64,000 nt of DNA, from NCBI RefSeq assembly GCF_036492425.1, contig NZ_AP025295.1:62001-126000 (forward strand), written 5' to 3'. A program made the translations under genes and the position numbers. The notes beneath the pieces were generated by a model. The model saw nothing but the letters and a program-made list of their open reading frames with translations, made no database searches and was not told where the DNA came from. Of this stretch, positions 7,616-16,214 are shown piece by piece; within the stretch, counting starts at the first letter, position 1, and each line of letters begins with the position of its first letter. Source of the stretch: Persicobacter psychrovividus. Its GTDB lineage: Bacteria > Bacteroidota > Bacteroidia > Cytophagales > Cyclobacteriaceae.

Positions 7616-9640
7616 TTATTGAGGAATAATGGTCATGGCAAAACCACCACTTTCAGCACATGGAATGCTTAATTTGGTAGATGCATCAACTTGCATTTTC
7701 TCAATTTTGTAGGACGTTGGATTTTTCTCCAGGTCTGTATCTTTATTATCCGCATAAATCGTGGCGGTATAATTTTTACCAGGCTCAAGGAAATCAAAAC
7801 TCAAGGATAAGGTTCGGGCGTTTTCATCCGTAGCACCACCAATATACCAGTTGTTTCCATTTCTTCGCGCCGTAATCATATGTTCACCGATGGCGGCATC
7901 AAGGATTTTGGTTTCATCCCAATCACAAGGTACATCACTGATGAATTGAAAAGCAGGGTTGCCCTTGTAATTTTCAATCAGGTCTGAAGCCATTTGCATC
8001 GGTGAGTACAAGGTGACAAACAAGGCGAGTTGCTTAGCTAAAGTGGTGTGTATGCGTGCGTTATCCAGCGTTTCCTGAGAGCCATTCCATGGAATTCTAT
8101 TTTTGTACTTTTCATATTTCAGATCAAAAATACCCGGAGTGTAATCGATAGGTCCGGAAAGTCCTCTCGTGAAAGGTAATACCAAATGGTGGGCAGGAGG
8201 GTTCCCTGCACTCCATCCGTTCCATTCCATTCCTCGGACACCCTCGCGCGTCATCATGTTTGGCCATGTCCGACGAATACCAGTATCCTTAATAGGTTCG
8301 TGTGCATCGAGCATTAGATGATATTTGGCAGCGGTTTCCACCACTTTCCGATAATGTCTGACCATAAATTGCCCATGATGAAATTGCCCTCTTGGCATAA
8401 TCCCACCCGCATAACCGGTCTTAACAGCATTCGATCCCAGTTGCTGATATTTTGCATAAGCCTTTTCAATCAATGCCTCATAAGAAGGGATATCTCCTCC
8501 AGTTTCATTGTGCATAATAAGCGATATGCCTTTTTCTTTACAGTATTGTGCTACCTTCTCAAGATCAAAATCTGCATAGGGAGTGATATGGTCGAATGCA
8601 TCTTTTTGCCCCCATTTATCCCAGCCAGTGTTCCAGCCTTCAAACAAGACCGCCTGAATGTTATTTTCAGCAGCAAAATTGATATAGTCGATCGCACTCT
8701 CAGTAGTTGCCCCATGTCGCTTGCCCATGGTCCAGGTGTTGTGTCCAATATGCATTCCCCACCAAACACCGACATATTTCATCGGCTTAATCCAACTTTC
8801 ATCCTGAATTTTTGAAGGCTCATTGAGGTTCAATATCATGTCAGAGGTAATCAAGTCGCCTGCTTTTGAGGCAATTTGAATGGTTCGCCATGGGCTTCGA
8901 AGATGTCCTTTGGCACGTACAAGCACTTTATCCGGCCAAGGCACCAAGGTGCTGTATAAGCCAAGTGAATTTTTGTCAGACTTATAAAGGGTCATACCTG
9001 CGAAATCAGTTAATGCAGCTTCGTGAATACTCAAGAAAAGCTTTTGGTCCTCGGAGGCCAACGTAATAGGGGTGTTGGCATTTTTTACCTCGGAGAGCTT
9101 TGTCTTTTTGTAGAGGTGTTCATAAGAATCGAAGTCTGCTGGAATCGACCAGGCATCCAAGTTTTGAGAAATGTTGAATTCGGACTGTTCATTCATTAAG
9201 AATATACTGTCTTGTGGTGCCTCAGCAGGAATCTCGTATCTGAAAGCTACACCATCATCAAATGCTCGGAAAATTAAGTGAATTTCACGTTGCCCTTTGG
9301 ACAATGTAACCGTCGATTGATTGTAGTGATTTTGAATGTTTTTACGCTCACCCCATGGCATTTGCCATGTTTCATCAACATTTGAGTGATCAATTTGCTT
9401 TACTTCAAATCCGTCTGTGAGCTGTGCATTCTTTAAGGTCCAGCCCAAAGTGGATGGCGTAATAACTTGCTTACCTTGGTAATTGACGGAATATTCTGGC
9501 TGTCCTGAATCCGTTAAATTGAAACTTAGACTGATTTGGTTTGAGGGAGATTTTAAGTCGAAATTTTGTGGTGCCTTAGCACACGAGCTTAAAATAATAC
9601 TCATTCCTATTGTAATGAGCGATAAAATGTGTTTTAACAT
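7616..9640 (-). CDS. Glycoside hydrolase family 97 lipoprotein
   Basis: A 674-residue lipoprotein (signal peptide ending LSSC, lipidated Cys20), so it is probably anchored in the outer membrane or facing the periplasm. The domain order fits GH97: an N-terminal beta-sandwich (residues ~30-290), a TIM barrel (~290-560) and a C-terminal beta domain. Recognisable family blocks are VGVWWGMHIG, FEGWNTGWD, MHNETGG, LDAHEPIKDTG, REGVRGMEWNG and GPIDYTPGIFD. The Glu residues in NETGG, HEP and the ME of RGMEWNG match the acidic residues used by inverting, SusB-like GH97 alpha-glucosidases, so alpha-glucoside hydrolysis is likely; the retaining alpha-galactosidase branch is the alternative. No SusC/SusD pair or regulator lies beside it, so it is not in an ordinary starch locus. 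Confidence 0.9.
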   Translation of the reverse strand: MLKHILSLITIGMSIILSSCAKAPQNFDLKSPSNQISLSFNLTDSGQPEYSVNYQGKQVITPSTLGWTLKNAQLTDGFEVKQIDHSNVDETWQMPWGERKNIQNHYNQSTVTLSKGQREIHLIFRAFDDGVAFRYEIPAEAPQDSIFLMNEQSEFNISQNLDAWSIPADFDSYEHLYKKTKLSEVKNANTPITLASEDQKLFLSIHEAALTDFAGMTLYKSDKNSLGLYSTLVPWPDKVLVRAKGHLRSPWRTIQIASKAGDLITSDMILNLNEPSKIQDESWIKPMKYVGVWWGMHIGHNTWTMGKRHGATTESAIDYINFAAENNIQAVLFEGWNTGWDKWGQKDAFDHITPYADFDLEKVAQYCKEKGISLIMHNETGGDIPSYEALIEKAYAKYQQLGSNAVKTGYAGGIMPRGQFHHGQFMVRHYRKVVETAAKYHLMLDAHEPIKDTGIRRTWPNMMTREGVRGMEWNGWSAGNPPAHHLVLPFTRGLSGPIDYTPGIFDLKYEKYKNRIPWNGSQETLDNARIHTTLAKQLALFVTLYSPMQMASDLIENYKGNPAFQFISDVPCDWDETKILDAAIGEHMITARRNGNNWYIGGATDENARTLSLSFDFLEPGKNYTATIYADNKDTDLEKNPTSYKIEKMQVDASTKLSIPCAESGGFAMTIIPQ

Positions 9641-10117
9641 GGATAAGGGGGATGTTAATAAAAAATGTTTACTCCGGAAGTTAATAGGTGTACAAATTAA
9701 ATAATATGAACTCTGTCATAATAATCCTATTTTACATAATTGATATTATGCACTTCGGAAGATTTGTATATTTGGTGTACTTATCTACCTGATAAACAGA
9801 AATCTAAAAATTAGCTACCTTATAAAGGAATAGTACGAATGAAAAATAATTGCAGGAAAATAGTAATTTATTTTTGGCTACAGATGTATTAATAGATGAA
9901 TCAGACCATTTTTTGCCATTTCCCGACCTATATAGGATAGCATTGGTCACACACTAAGAAATTCTTGGTCTCCTTTAAGGCGTCAGTTTATCAACTGATA
10001 GAAAATTTTATGCTATAGTGGTGAAGCCATACTTCTATGCCTTTAGGTATTTTTACTGCATAAAAGGACAATCAGGCAATCACACAAGCATTATGTTAAA
10101 TAGAATAAGTAAGAGAA
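9641..10117. other. AT-rich non-coding region upstream of the GH97 gene
   Basis: About 480 bp without a credible gene on either strand. It must hold the promoter of the leftward GH97 gene, but no clear -33/-7 pair could be picked out. No repeat or conserved RNA was recognised. Confidence 0.5.
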
Positions 10118-10138
10118 AAGGCTCATATCGTGAGCCTT
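10118..10138 (-). terminator. Terminator of the tRNA-Arg transcript
   Basis: Perfect 8-bp stem AAGGCTCA / TGAGCCTT (10118-10125 and 10131-10138) with a 5-nt loop. On the minus strand it is followed by TTTTCTCTTAC. It lies 16 bp past the 3' end of the leftward tRNA. Confidence 0.8.
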
Positions 10139-10153
10139 AAAAGTCAAAATTTG

Positions 10154-10225
10154 TCGCCCCACCAGGACTCGAACCTGGATCTAAAGTTTAGGAAACTTCT
10201 ATTCTATCCCTTGAACTATGGGGCG
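10154..10225 (-). tRNA. tRNA-Arg (anticodon CCU)
   Basis: Read on the minus strand, the element folds as a full cloverleaf of 72 nt. The acceptor arm CGCCCCA pairs with TGGGGCG. The D arm is GTTC/GAAT. The anticodon stem GAAGT/ACTTT closes a TTCCTAA loop with anticodon CCT (decoding AGG). A 4-nt variable region and a T arm CCAGG-TTCGAGT-CCTGG follow. CCA is not encoded; the discriminator base is A. It is flanked by two leftward terminators, so it is probably a single-gene unit. Confidence 0.95.
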
Positions 10226-10259
10226 ATTGAATGCAATTTACGGGTATTTTTAGAAAGAA

Positions 10260-10291
10260 AAAGCGTCTATTTCCAAAAAAATAGACGCTTT
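10260..10291 (-). terminator. Terminator of the cytidylyltransferase gene
   Basis: An 11-bp perfect stem (10260-10270 with 10281-10291, 10-nt loop). On the minus strand it is followed by TTTTTCTTTCT. It lies about 50 bp past the stop of the leftward gene at 10340, before the tRNA. Confidence 0.85.
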
Positions 10292-10339
10292 ATGCTAAGT
10301 GATTGACTTATAGGATTAAAAATACTGATAAAATTTTGA

Positions 10340-11122
10340 TTACCAGGATTTCCATGGTGCTTTATTATTTTGCCACAATTCTTCGAGTACATTTTTATCT
10401 CTTAAGGTATCCATGGGATGCCAGAATCCGCGATGGCGAAATGCTGCCAGTTTTTCATTCGCTGCAAAATGCTCCAAGGGCTCTTTTTCCCAGACGGTCG
10501 AATCGCCTGCAATCTGGTCAATCGCTTCAGGTTCAACAACAAAAAAACCACCATTGATCCAAGCCCCACCGGCCCCTTCATTCGTTGGCTTCTCAGTAAA
10601 ATCATTAATTTTATTTTGCTCATCCCCCAGCTGAAATGCACCAAATCTACCTGGCTGTTTCACCGCTGTTAAAGTAACGGTGGCATTTTGGTGACGGTGA
10701 AATTCAACCAATTTGGTGATATCCACATCACTTACCCCATCGCCATAGGTAAGGCAAAAAGGCTCATTACCGATATATTCTTTTACCCTGCGAATACGCC
10801 CTCCTGTCATCACGTTATCACCGGTATCAATCAAAGTAACTTTCCACGGTTCCGAGTCACTGTTGTGAATCGCCATGGTATTGTGGGCCAAGTTAAAGGT
10901 AACATCGGATTTATGTAACATATAATTAGAGAAAAACTCTTTAATGACATAGCCTTTATACCCACAGCAAATAATAAAATCATTAATGCCATGCTGGCTG
11001 TACATTTTCAAAATATGCCATAAAATGGGCTGGCCACCAATTTCTACCATCGGTTTTGGGCGTACGCCACTCTCTTCACTAATACGAGTACCATAACCGC
11101 CAGCTAATATTACTGCTTTCAT
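10340..11122 (-). CDS. rfbF: Glucose-1-phosphate cytidylyltransferase
   Basis: Makes CDP-glucose from glucose-1-phosphate and CTP, the first committed step to CDP-linked 3,6-dideoxyhexoses and related sugars. The 260-residue length and the sequence fit the RfbF family: an N-terminal nucleotidyltransferase signature [13 protein letters not shown] with RPKPM, the GDGVSDVDI metal-binding stretch, FTEKP, and [13 protein letters not shown]. It stands alone, with its own terminator and a 220-bp divergent upstream region. The CDP-glucose 4,6-dehydratase (RfbG) and later enzymes usually found beside it are not in this window. It may supply the polysaccharide cluster at 3.4-7.5 kb, but that is inference. 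Confidence 0.93.
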   Translation of the reverse strand: MKAVILAGGYGTRISEESGVRPKPMVEIGGQPILWHILKMYSQHGINDFIICCGYKGYVIKEFFSNYMLHKSDVTFNLAHNTMAIHNSDSEPWKVTLIDTGDNVMTGGRIRRVKEYIGNEPFCLTYGDGVSDVDITKLVEFHRHQNATVTLTAVKQPGRFGAFQLGDEQNKINDFTEKPTNEGAGGAWINGGFFVVEPEAIDQIAGDSTVWEKEPLEHFAANEKLAAFRHRGFWHPMDTLRDKNVLEELWQNNKAPWKSW

Positions 11123-11345
11123 AGGAGAATTGAATTTTAGGAGATGTTAAACTTTATGTTATTAACATAACTTATTCTTCAAAGTTTACCATTCAAGTAT
11201 TAATTGATCCATGCTATGAAAGCCGATGGTCAAATGACCAAAAACATGACAGCTTTACTGATTGATCGTCCTTTTTAACGTATGCTACAATAGTAACCTG
11301 CAAGACATTACATCAGTAAAAAAAGCATTAACTTAAAATAAAAAG

Positions 11346-12260
11346 ATGAACCGATTATACTACCTACTACTCCTGTTGATTCTCCCTTTTTCGAATGTCA
11401 TTGCCCAAGGCTGTTCCGACGCTGGGGTGTGTACACTTGCAAGCCACAATTTTGAGGAGGACCTCCCCAAAAATACCATCGGCATTGGCTTAGGTTATGG
11501 TATAGCTGACAATGATGTTACAGTTATTACACCATTTTTAGAATATGCACGATCAATAAACAGTCAATGGTCTGTCAGTCTAAAATTAACTGCTCAGGGC
11601 GCCAATTCAGATGTTGCCAATACTTTTGGTATGGGAGATCTTTTCGCCACGCTTGATTACCGTCTACCGCAGCTGGGAAGTAAATTTACGCACCGATTTG
11701 CACTTGGAGGAAAGTTCAATTTATCGTCCCCAGACCTTACCGATGACAACAACGAGCCACTTCCAATGGTTTTTCAGCCTACACTTGGAACCATCGACTT
11801 ATTGTTGGCTTATCACATTGGTTATAAACATTGGGAAGGAAGTCTTTACCTTCAGCAACCAATAAGCGGTGCCAACACGAATGCCTTTCTGGGCAATACC
11901 TCAGGCATTGATATGGCTGAAAATTATCCTAATTCAAATATGCTGAACAGAAAAGGAGATTTACTATTGCGTGTGGCTTACAACATCATGAGTGCGGGTG
12001 ACCGCCTAAAAATTCAGCCCTCTATCCTTCCGATTCTGCATTTAGGAGAGGATGAAATTACGAATGACCAAGGAGACATCGTTTCTGTTGAAGGTTCTGA
12101 CGGACTTACCCTAAACGGTAGTATTATCGTCGAATACCAAATAAAAAATACCCAAGCTGTTTATATCAACTTGGGCAGTCCTTTTATTAATCGAGAGGTT
12201 ATTCCAGATGGTTTGAAGCGGGGATTAGTCGCTATCGCTGGCTATCGTTTTCAGTTTTAA
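11346..12260 (+). CDS. Outer-membrane beta-barrel protein with CSDAGVC motif
   Basis: A 304-residue protein with a cleavable signal peptide (cut after NVIAQ, about residue 20). The mature N-terminus begins GCSDAGVCT, with two cysteines that could form a disulphide, and the protein then alternates amphipathic beta-strands to a C-terminal aromatic residue (YRFQF), as expected for an outer-membrane barrel. I know this only as a conserved envelope protein of the Bacteroidota; its function is unknown. Its stop overlaps the convergent OmpW-like gene by 4 bp, and no hairpin separates them. Confidence 0.7.
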   Translation: MNRLYYLLLLLILPFSNVIAQGCSDAGVCTLASHNFEEDLPKNTIGIGLGYGIADNDVTVITPFLEYARSINSQWSVSLKLTAQGANSDVANTFGMGDLFATLDYRLPQLGSKFTHRFALGGKFNLSSPDLTDDNNEPLPMVFQPTLGTIDLLLAYHIGYKHWEGSLYLQQPISGANTNAFLGNTSGIDMAENYPNSNMLNRKGDLLLRVAYNIMSAGDRLKIQPSILPILHLGEDEITNDQGDIVSVEGSDGLTLNGSIIVEYQIKNTQAVYINLGSPFINREVIPDGLKRGLVAIAGYRFQF

Positions 12261-12919
12261 TACAGAAAGCCAACACCAATGTGGAATCCCCAATTTTGTA
12301 AATTGGAGAAATCCCGCTCCTTGTAAAATACCTGATTGTACCTGACCTTTGCCGTGAACCCCCAAGTGGCTCCAAATCCCATCGGGATATAGATCCCTGC
12401 TTCGGGGTTTAGGCTGAAGTCCCAGGCGTTATCAGAGACAGAAAGCGAACCAATCTGGGTTTCTAAATTGGTGTATTGCGCACCTAAACCCAAACCTACA
12501 AATGGCTCTACGGAGGCATCTGGTAAAAAGAAATAATGCACAGTTGCCAAGACTGGCAAAGCATATAGGTAATCATAGCGTCGGCCAGTAATAGCACCTG
12601 CAATACCCTCGAGCTCATAAGTACGGCGCCCATATTCTGCATAACTTCCCGTCCAGCCAATGCTTCCGCCCACGAGCAATTGATCAGTGATAAATCCTCC
12701 GCCTGCTACCGAAAAACCGCGGTAAGAGGGCAATGAAATAAAGCCCGCCTGATCACCAGTAGGAACAGTTATTACATAATCAGCAGACCAAAATGTCGCT
12801 CTGCCTGCATTTGAGGCATTGTGCGAATTTTGAATACCCACATAGGCATCATCTACCTGAGCATGCGCCATGGCTAAGGGCAACAAAGAAAATAAAATAG
12901 AATACAATAAGGTTTTCAT
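12257..12919 (-). CDS. Outer-membrane beta-barrel protein
   Basis: 220 residues with a signal peptide ending AMAHAQ (about residue 21). The rest is rich in alternating aromatic and small residues, and ends GFHIGVGFLY with a C-terminal Tyr, typical of an eight-stranded OMP_b-brl barrel. Features such as VEPFVGLGLGAQY and NPEAGIYIPMG are common in this superfamily. It lies 8 bp downstream of the DUF4136 lipoprotein gene and is likely cotranscribed with it, so both may serve envelope maintenance. The specific role is unknown. Confidence 0.75.
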   Translation of the reverse strand: MKTLLYSILFSLLPLAMAHAQVDDAYVGIQNSHNASNAGRATFWSADYVITVPTGDQAGFISLPSYRGFSVAGGGFITDQLLVGGSIGWTGSYAEYGRRTYELEGIAGAITGRRYDYLYALPVLATVHYFFLPDASVEPFVGLGLGAQYTNLETQIGSLSVSDNAWDFSLNPEAGIYIPMGFGATWGFTAKVRYNQVFYKERDFSNLQNWGFHIGVGFLY

Positions 12920-12927
12920 AGCGATGA

Positions 12928-13692
12928 TTACTTCCGTTGGAGATAAGGTGATTGGGTAAATGATTGCTGAATGCCAGTGGTCAATCTGTTGAGGTTGGCT
13001 TTATCACTATTGGAGGCAATGCCATCTACCAAAGATTGCCACCTGAATTGCAGTGGCGGAATATCCGCAGGGTCCGCATTTTCAATCTCCTCCTCGGTTT
13101 TATCCTTAAACCATTCACGGTAATCTTTCAAACTTTGCGCATCGACCATCTCGGTCATCAGGGTGCCCGTTTGATAAGCATAACTATAAGCGTAACCAGG
13201 AGCCCAGGGGTAATAGCCTCCCCAATAGCCCCCGCCCCATCCTGGGCCATACCAACCCCAGTAGCCAGGGTAACCTGCGCCCCACCACCAACCAGGGGAT
13301 CCTCCGATCACTTGATTGCTCAGGGCTAAAAATGTGACGTTAACCGCAAAAGACTCTTGAGGATTATTCATAACGAAATCCGAATCTTTAAGCTCATAGC
13401 CCAGCTCAGTGAAAGATGTTCTAATTTCACTGATTAATTTTGGAGAGAAATTCTTGAGGAAATCTTCTTCGGCATCACTGTCGGATTTTCTTCCGATATA
13501 CTCGACGGTATCAGTAATGTAGAAATATTTATACTGATCGTTCGCCTGACCATCGACGTAAAATTCATCGTCGTAATAAGTAATAGTCAAGTCAAGATCG
13601 TCAATATACTGAGGGCCTCTGTCGGGAAAACAAGCTGAAAGCAACAAGATTCCACCTAGCAATAAGAGCATGGAATGTACTTTTTTTAACAT
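12928..13692 (-). CDS. DUF4136-type lipoprotein with Gly/Tyr/Trp-rich insert
   Basis: A 254-residue lipoprotein (signal peptide, LLLSAC, lipidated Cys21). The overall pattern fits DUF4136 proteins, which are envelope lipoproteins of unknown function. In the middle (about residues 130-165) there is a conspicuous low-complexity segment of Gly, Tyr, Trp and Pro with repeated GYWG / GGYW units. Such segments are seen in some surface or adhesive proteins, but here no function can be assigned. It is the middle gene of a probable three-gene operon (13968 to 12257). Confidence 0.7.
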   Translation of the reverse strand: MLKKVHSMLLLLGGILLLSACFPDRGPQYIDDLDLTITYYDDEFYVDGQANDQYKYFYITDTVEYIGRKSDSDAEEDFLKNFSPKLISEIRTSFTELGYELKDSDFVMNNPQESFAVNVTFLALSNQVIGGSPGWWWGAGYPGYWGWYGPGWGGGYWGGYYPWAPGYAYSYAYQTGTLMTEMVDAQSLKDYREWFKDKTEEEIENADPADIPPLQFRWQSLVDGIASNSDKANLNRLTTGIQQSFTQSPYLQRK

Positions 13693-13716
13693 AGGATTAG
13701 TGGTTTTAATTCTCCA

Positions 13717-13968
13717 CTAATTTAAATTAAAAACGAAACAAATCAACCCTTTAGACGTGTAAAAACCGCTTTGCTGAAACTTGGTGATGACTTCACTGTT
13801 GTGGCAATCCATTTGCTGATAAAAATACAGTGCTGCTTCATGATGCTCCAAAAGCACCCGCACATCAACTGCCTCGGGGAGCTTGATGTCCACCACATTT
13901 CCTTTTCCCAAATGTGGCATTATTTTTACCTCTGCTTTGAACCCTTCTAATGTAACTTCTTTTTTCAT
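13717..13968 (-). CDS. Small conserved-looking protein, unknown
   Basis: 83 residues, soluble, without signal peptide or membrane segment. It starts MKKEVTLEGFKAEVKIMPHLG and appears to be a compact alpha/beta fold. It contains a HHEAALYFYQQMDCH stretch with three His and one Cys that could bind metal, but no family was recognised. It is 24 bp upstream of the DUF4136 gene on the same strand. Confidence 0.5.
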   Translation of the reverse strand: MKKEVTLEGFKAEVKIMPHLGKGNVVDIKLPEAVDVRVLLEHHEAALYFYQQMDCHNSEVITKFQQSGFYTSKGLICFVFNLN

Positions 13969-14099
13969 TTTGCGCTTTTATTTTCCCATTAATATAATAA
14001 TGAAAAAAAGCCGCGAATGTTGCACAATTTTCGCACAATCCATCGCTAAAATGGCATGAAGTATAAAAATAGTTCAATTTCAATGACTTAGCGATAAAA

Positions 14100-14129
14100 A
14101 AAAGTGCTACCTCTACAGATAGCACTTTT
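14100..14129. terminator. Strong hairpin terminator
   Basis: 10-bp stem AAAAGTGCTA / TAGCACTTTT (14100-14109 and 14120-14129) with T runs on both sides. On the minus strand it follows the stop of the 90-residue gene at 14166 and continues into eight Ts, so it is chiefly that gene's terminator. Confidence 0.8.
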
Positions 14130-14165
14130 CTTTTTTGATCAATTACAAGGTGTTGCGATTGATTT

Positions 14166-14438
14166 TTATTTCATCATGTCCACCAATTTGGTATAATTGG
14201 CGTCGATTTTTTCTACGAATGAAGTTCTTACTTGCTTGAAATGCTTGTTTGCAGAACCTTCATAACCTTTATTGTTAATCTGATCGATAGCTTCTTCTTC
14301 AGCATTAATAGTTGCTTCTACCAAACCTTCGATTTCGCTATCATTTTTGTCTTCAATCATCAAATACAATAATGCATCAGCGATGAACTCATTAGACAAA
14401 TAATGTACGACTTTTTTTAGATCTCTTCTGCTTGCCAT
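14166..14438 (-). CDS. Small helical protein, unknown
   Basis: 90 residues, acidic and entirely helical by composition, starting MASRRDLKKVVHYLSNEF. No signal peptide, no cysteine. The spacing of hydrophobic residues suggests a small helical bundle. I believe it is a conserved Bacteroidota protein, but I do not know a function. It is the second of two small genes after the arginine operon and ends at its own terminator. Confidence 0.65.
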   Translation of the reverse strand: MASRRDLKKVVHYLSNEFIADALLYLMIEDKNDSEIEGLVEATINAEEEAIDQINNKGYEGSANKHFKQVRTSFVEKIDANYTKLVDMMK

Positions 14439-14503
14439 AATATTATATATTTACCCTTCAAATATCCATTAAAAATCGTGCAATCCCTAACAAAAAAATC
14501 AAT

Positions 14504-14773
14504 TTACCTGAAATGATTTTTCAACCAAGCATTTTGTCGGTCCAAAAGAGACATTTCCCTTTTGATATCCTCATTAAATTCCTCAATCTCTATCTTGGCC
14601 TTCAACCGTGTCAGGTCTTTTTGAAGTGAATAGTACCTTCGGTGTAAATCTACCAACTGATCCATGATTTCTTCAGAAATACCCGAACGCTCCAATTGAT
14701 CGACCAGCAATTCATGGGCAATTTTCAATTTCGCAGAAACTTCTTGCAATTCTTTTAGACGACTTAAATCCAT
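14504..14773 (-). CDS. Small coiled-coil protein, unknown
   Basis: 89 residues rich in Leu, Glu, Lys and Arg with heptad spacing over most of its length (LKELQEVSAKLKIAHELLVDQ at the start, a second helix after residue 45). It is predicted to be a cytoplasmic helical hairpin or dimer. It begins 81 bp after the stop of argH on the same strand and no terminator was seen between them, so it may be read through from the arginine operon. Function unknown. Confidence 0.6.
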   Translation of the reverse strand: MDLSRLKELQEVSAKLKIAHELLVDQLERSGISEEIMDQLVDLHRRYYSLQKDLTRLKAKIEIEEFNEDIKREMSLLDRQNAWLKNHFR

Positions 14774-14854
14774 ACCCTTTTTTAATAAGAACCGCTGAAT
14801 ACTGCCAATGTTTGGAAATTGGGCCTCAGAAAAGGGATGGACAGCCTTTATGGC

Positions 14855-16189
14855 CTATTGCAGCAAATGGCTAAATGCCTGATGCCAGGTATCGAAATTA
14901 AAGGATTTACGCACTTTAAAAAGCTTCACTTCGATCTCCCGATTACACAGGTTCCCGATACTTCCCTGATGCGAATGATTGATCTCCGTCTGGGGAACAT
15001 ACTCCCCTTTTTCAATCGTTTGCCCTACTTTGATGTAGGCATCACGGAACGTTAAACCATTCATCACTTCGGCATTAACCGACTCGACAGAATACATGTA
15101 TTCGTACTTTTTATCTTCAATTGCCGCCTTATTTACCTGTACATTTTCCATCATATATTTTGCTATAGACAAGCTGTCTTTCAATTGGAAAATGGCAGGT
15201 AGAAGCACTTCTTTCAGTAACTGAAATTCTCTATGATAGCCACTTGGCAAATTGGTGGTCAGCATCATCAACTGTTGCGGCAAATTCTGCAACTGATTCA
15301 TTTTCCCACGCATAATTTCGAACACATCAGGGTTCTTCTTATGTGGCATAATCGAGGAGCCTGTCGTCAAGTGATCAGGGAAAGACAGGAAGCCGAAATT
15401 CTGACTGTTATAGAGGCAAATATCCATCGCCCAACGGCCTAAAGTTTGACCAATAGATGCCATCCCGAAAGCTAAAGACTGCTCCGATTTACCTCTTGAC
15501 ATTTGCGCCGCTACCACATTATAATGCAGGTGGGCAAAGCCCAGAAGTCGGCTCGTTAGTTCTCTGTCGATCGGAAAGGAAGAACCATAACCTGCCGCAG
15601 ACCCAAGTGGGTTTTGATTAATGACATCATAGGCACCTTGAAGCATTCTTAGATCATCTATCAAACTTTCTGCGAAAGCGGAAAACCACAAACCAAAGGA
15701 AGAAGGCATCGCTACCTGAAGGTGGGTATATCCAGGAATAATAACATCCTTATGCTGATCCGACAATTGTAATAATTTGGTAATCAGCTCCGTAGAAAGA
15801 TTCACAATCTCTTCCACTTCAGCACGGAGGTACATTTTCATGTCCACCAAAACCTGATCGTTTCTTGAACGGGCAGCATGTACCTTTTTCCCAAGATCGC
15901 CGAGCGCTTCTGTCAGCAAAAATTCTACCTGAGAGTGTACATCTTCCACACTATCCTCAATTTCAAACTGTCCATCCAAAACCGACTGATGAATTTTTTG
16001 CAGTTCAACGACAATCTGTGCCGCTTCTTCCGCAGGAATCAAGCCCACTTCGGAAAGCATTTTAACATGGGCAATAGAGCCAAGCACATCGTATGGTGCC
16101 AAATGAATATCCAAATCACGGTCCTGCCCCACAGTATAGGCATCAATAATATTTTCTACGGCGACCCCGCCTTTATCCCAAAGTTTCAT
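14855..16189 (-). CDS. argH: Argininosuccinate lyase
   Basis: Last step of arginine synthesis: cleaves argininosuccinate to arginine and fumarate in the cytoplasm. From the ATG at 16189 (MKLWDKGG) the protein has 444 residues; the frame extends further upstream but that part overlaps the end of argE and is not conserved. Fumarase/aspartase-superfamily signatures are present: HAARSRNDQV, the catalytic-loop motif GSSIMPHKKNPD, and HTHLQ-like GYTHLQVAMP. It is the last gene of the eight-gene arginine operon, 25 bp after argE. No clear intrinsic terminator follows its stop. Confidence 0.96.
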   Translation of the reverse strand: MKLWDKGGVAVENIIDAYTVGQDRDLDIHLAPYDVLGSIAHVKMLSEVGLIPAEEAAQIVVELQKIHQSVLDGQFEIEDSVEDVHSQVEFLLTEALGDLGKKVHAARSRNDQVLVDMKMYLRAEVEEIVNLSTELITKLLQLSDQHKDVIIPGYTHLQVAMPSSFGLWFSAFAESLIDDLRMLQGAYDVINQNPLGSAAGYGSSFPIDRELTSRLLGFAHLHYNVVAAQMSRGKSEQSLAFGMASIGQTLGRWAMDICLYNSQNFGFLSFPDHLTTGSSIMPHKKNPDVFEIMRGKMNQLQNLPQQLMMLTTNLPSGYHREFQLLKEVLLPAIFQLKDSLSIAKYMMENVQVNKAAIEDKKYEYMYSVESVNAEVMNGLTFRDAYIKVGQTIEKGEYVPQTEINHSHQGSIGNLCNREIEVKLFKVRKSFNFDTWHQAFSHLLQ

Positions 16190-16214
16190 AGTGTTGATAG
16201 ATGTTAAGGTTGTT

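Noticed and set aside
8318-8815. 165-codon plus-strand frame
   Set aside because: It lies wholly antisense to the conserved catalytic domain of the GH97 gene.
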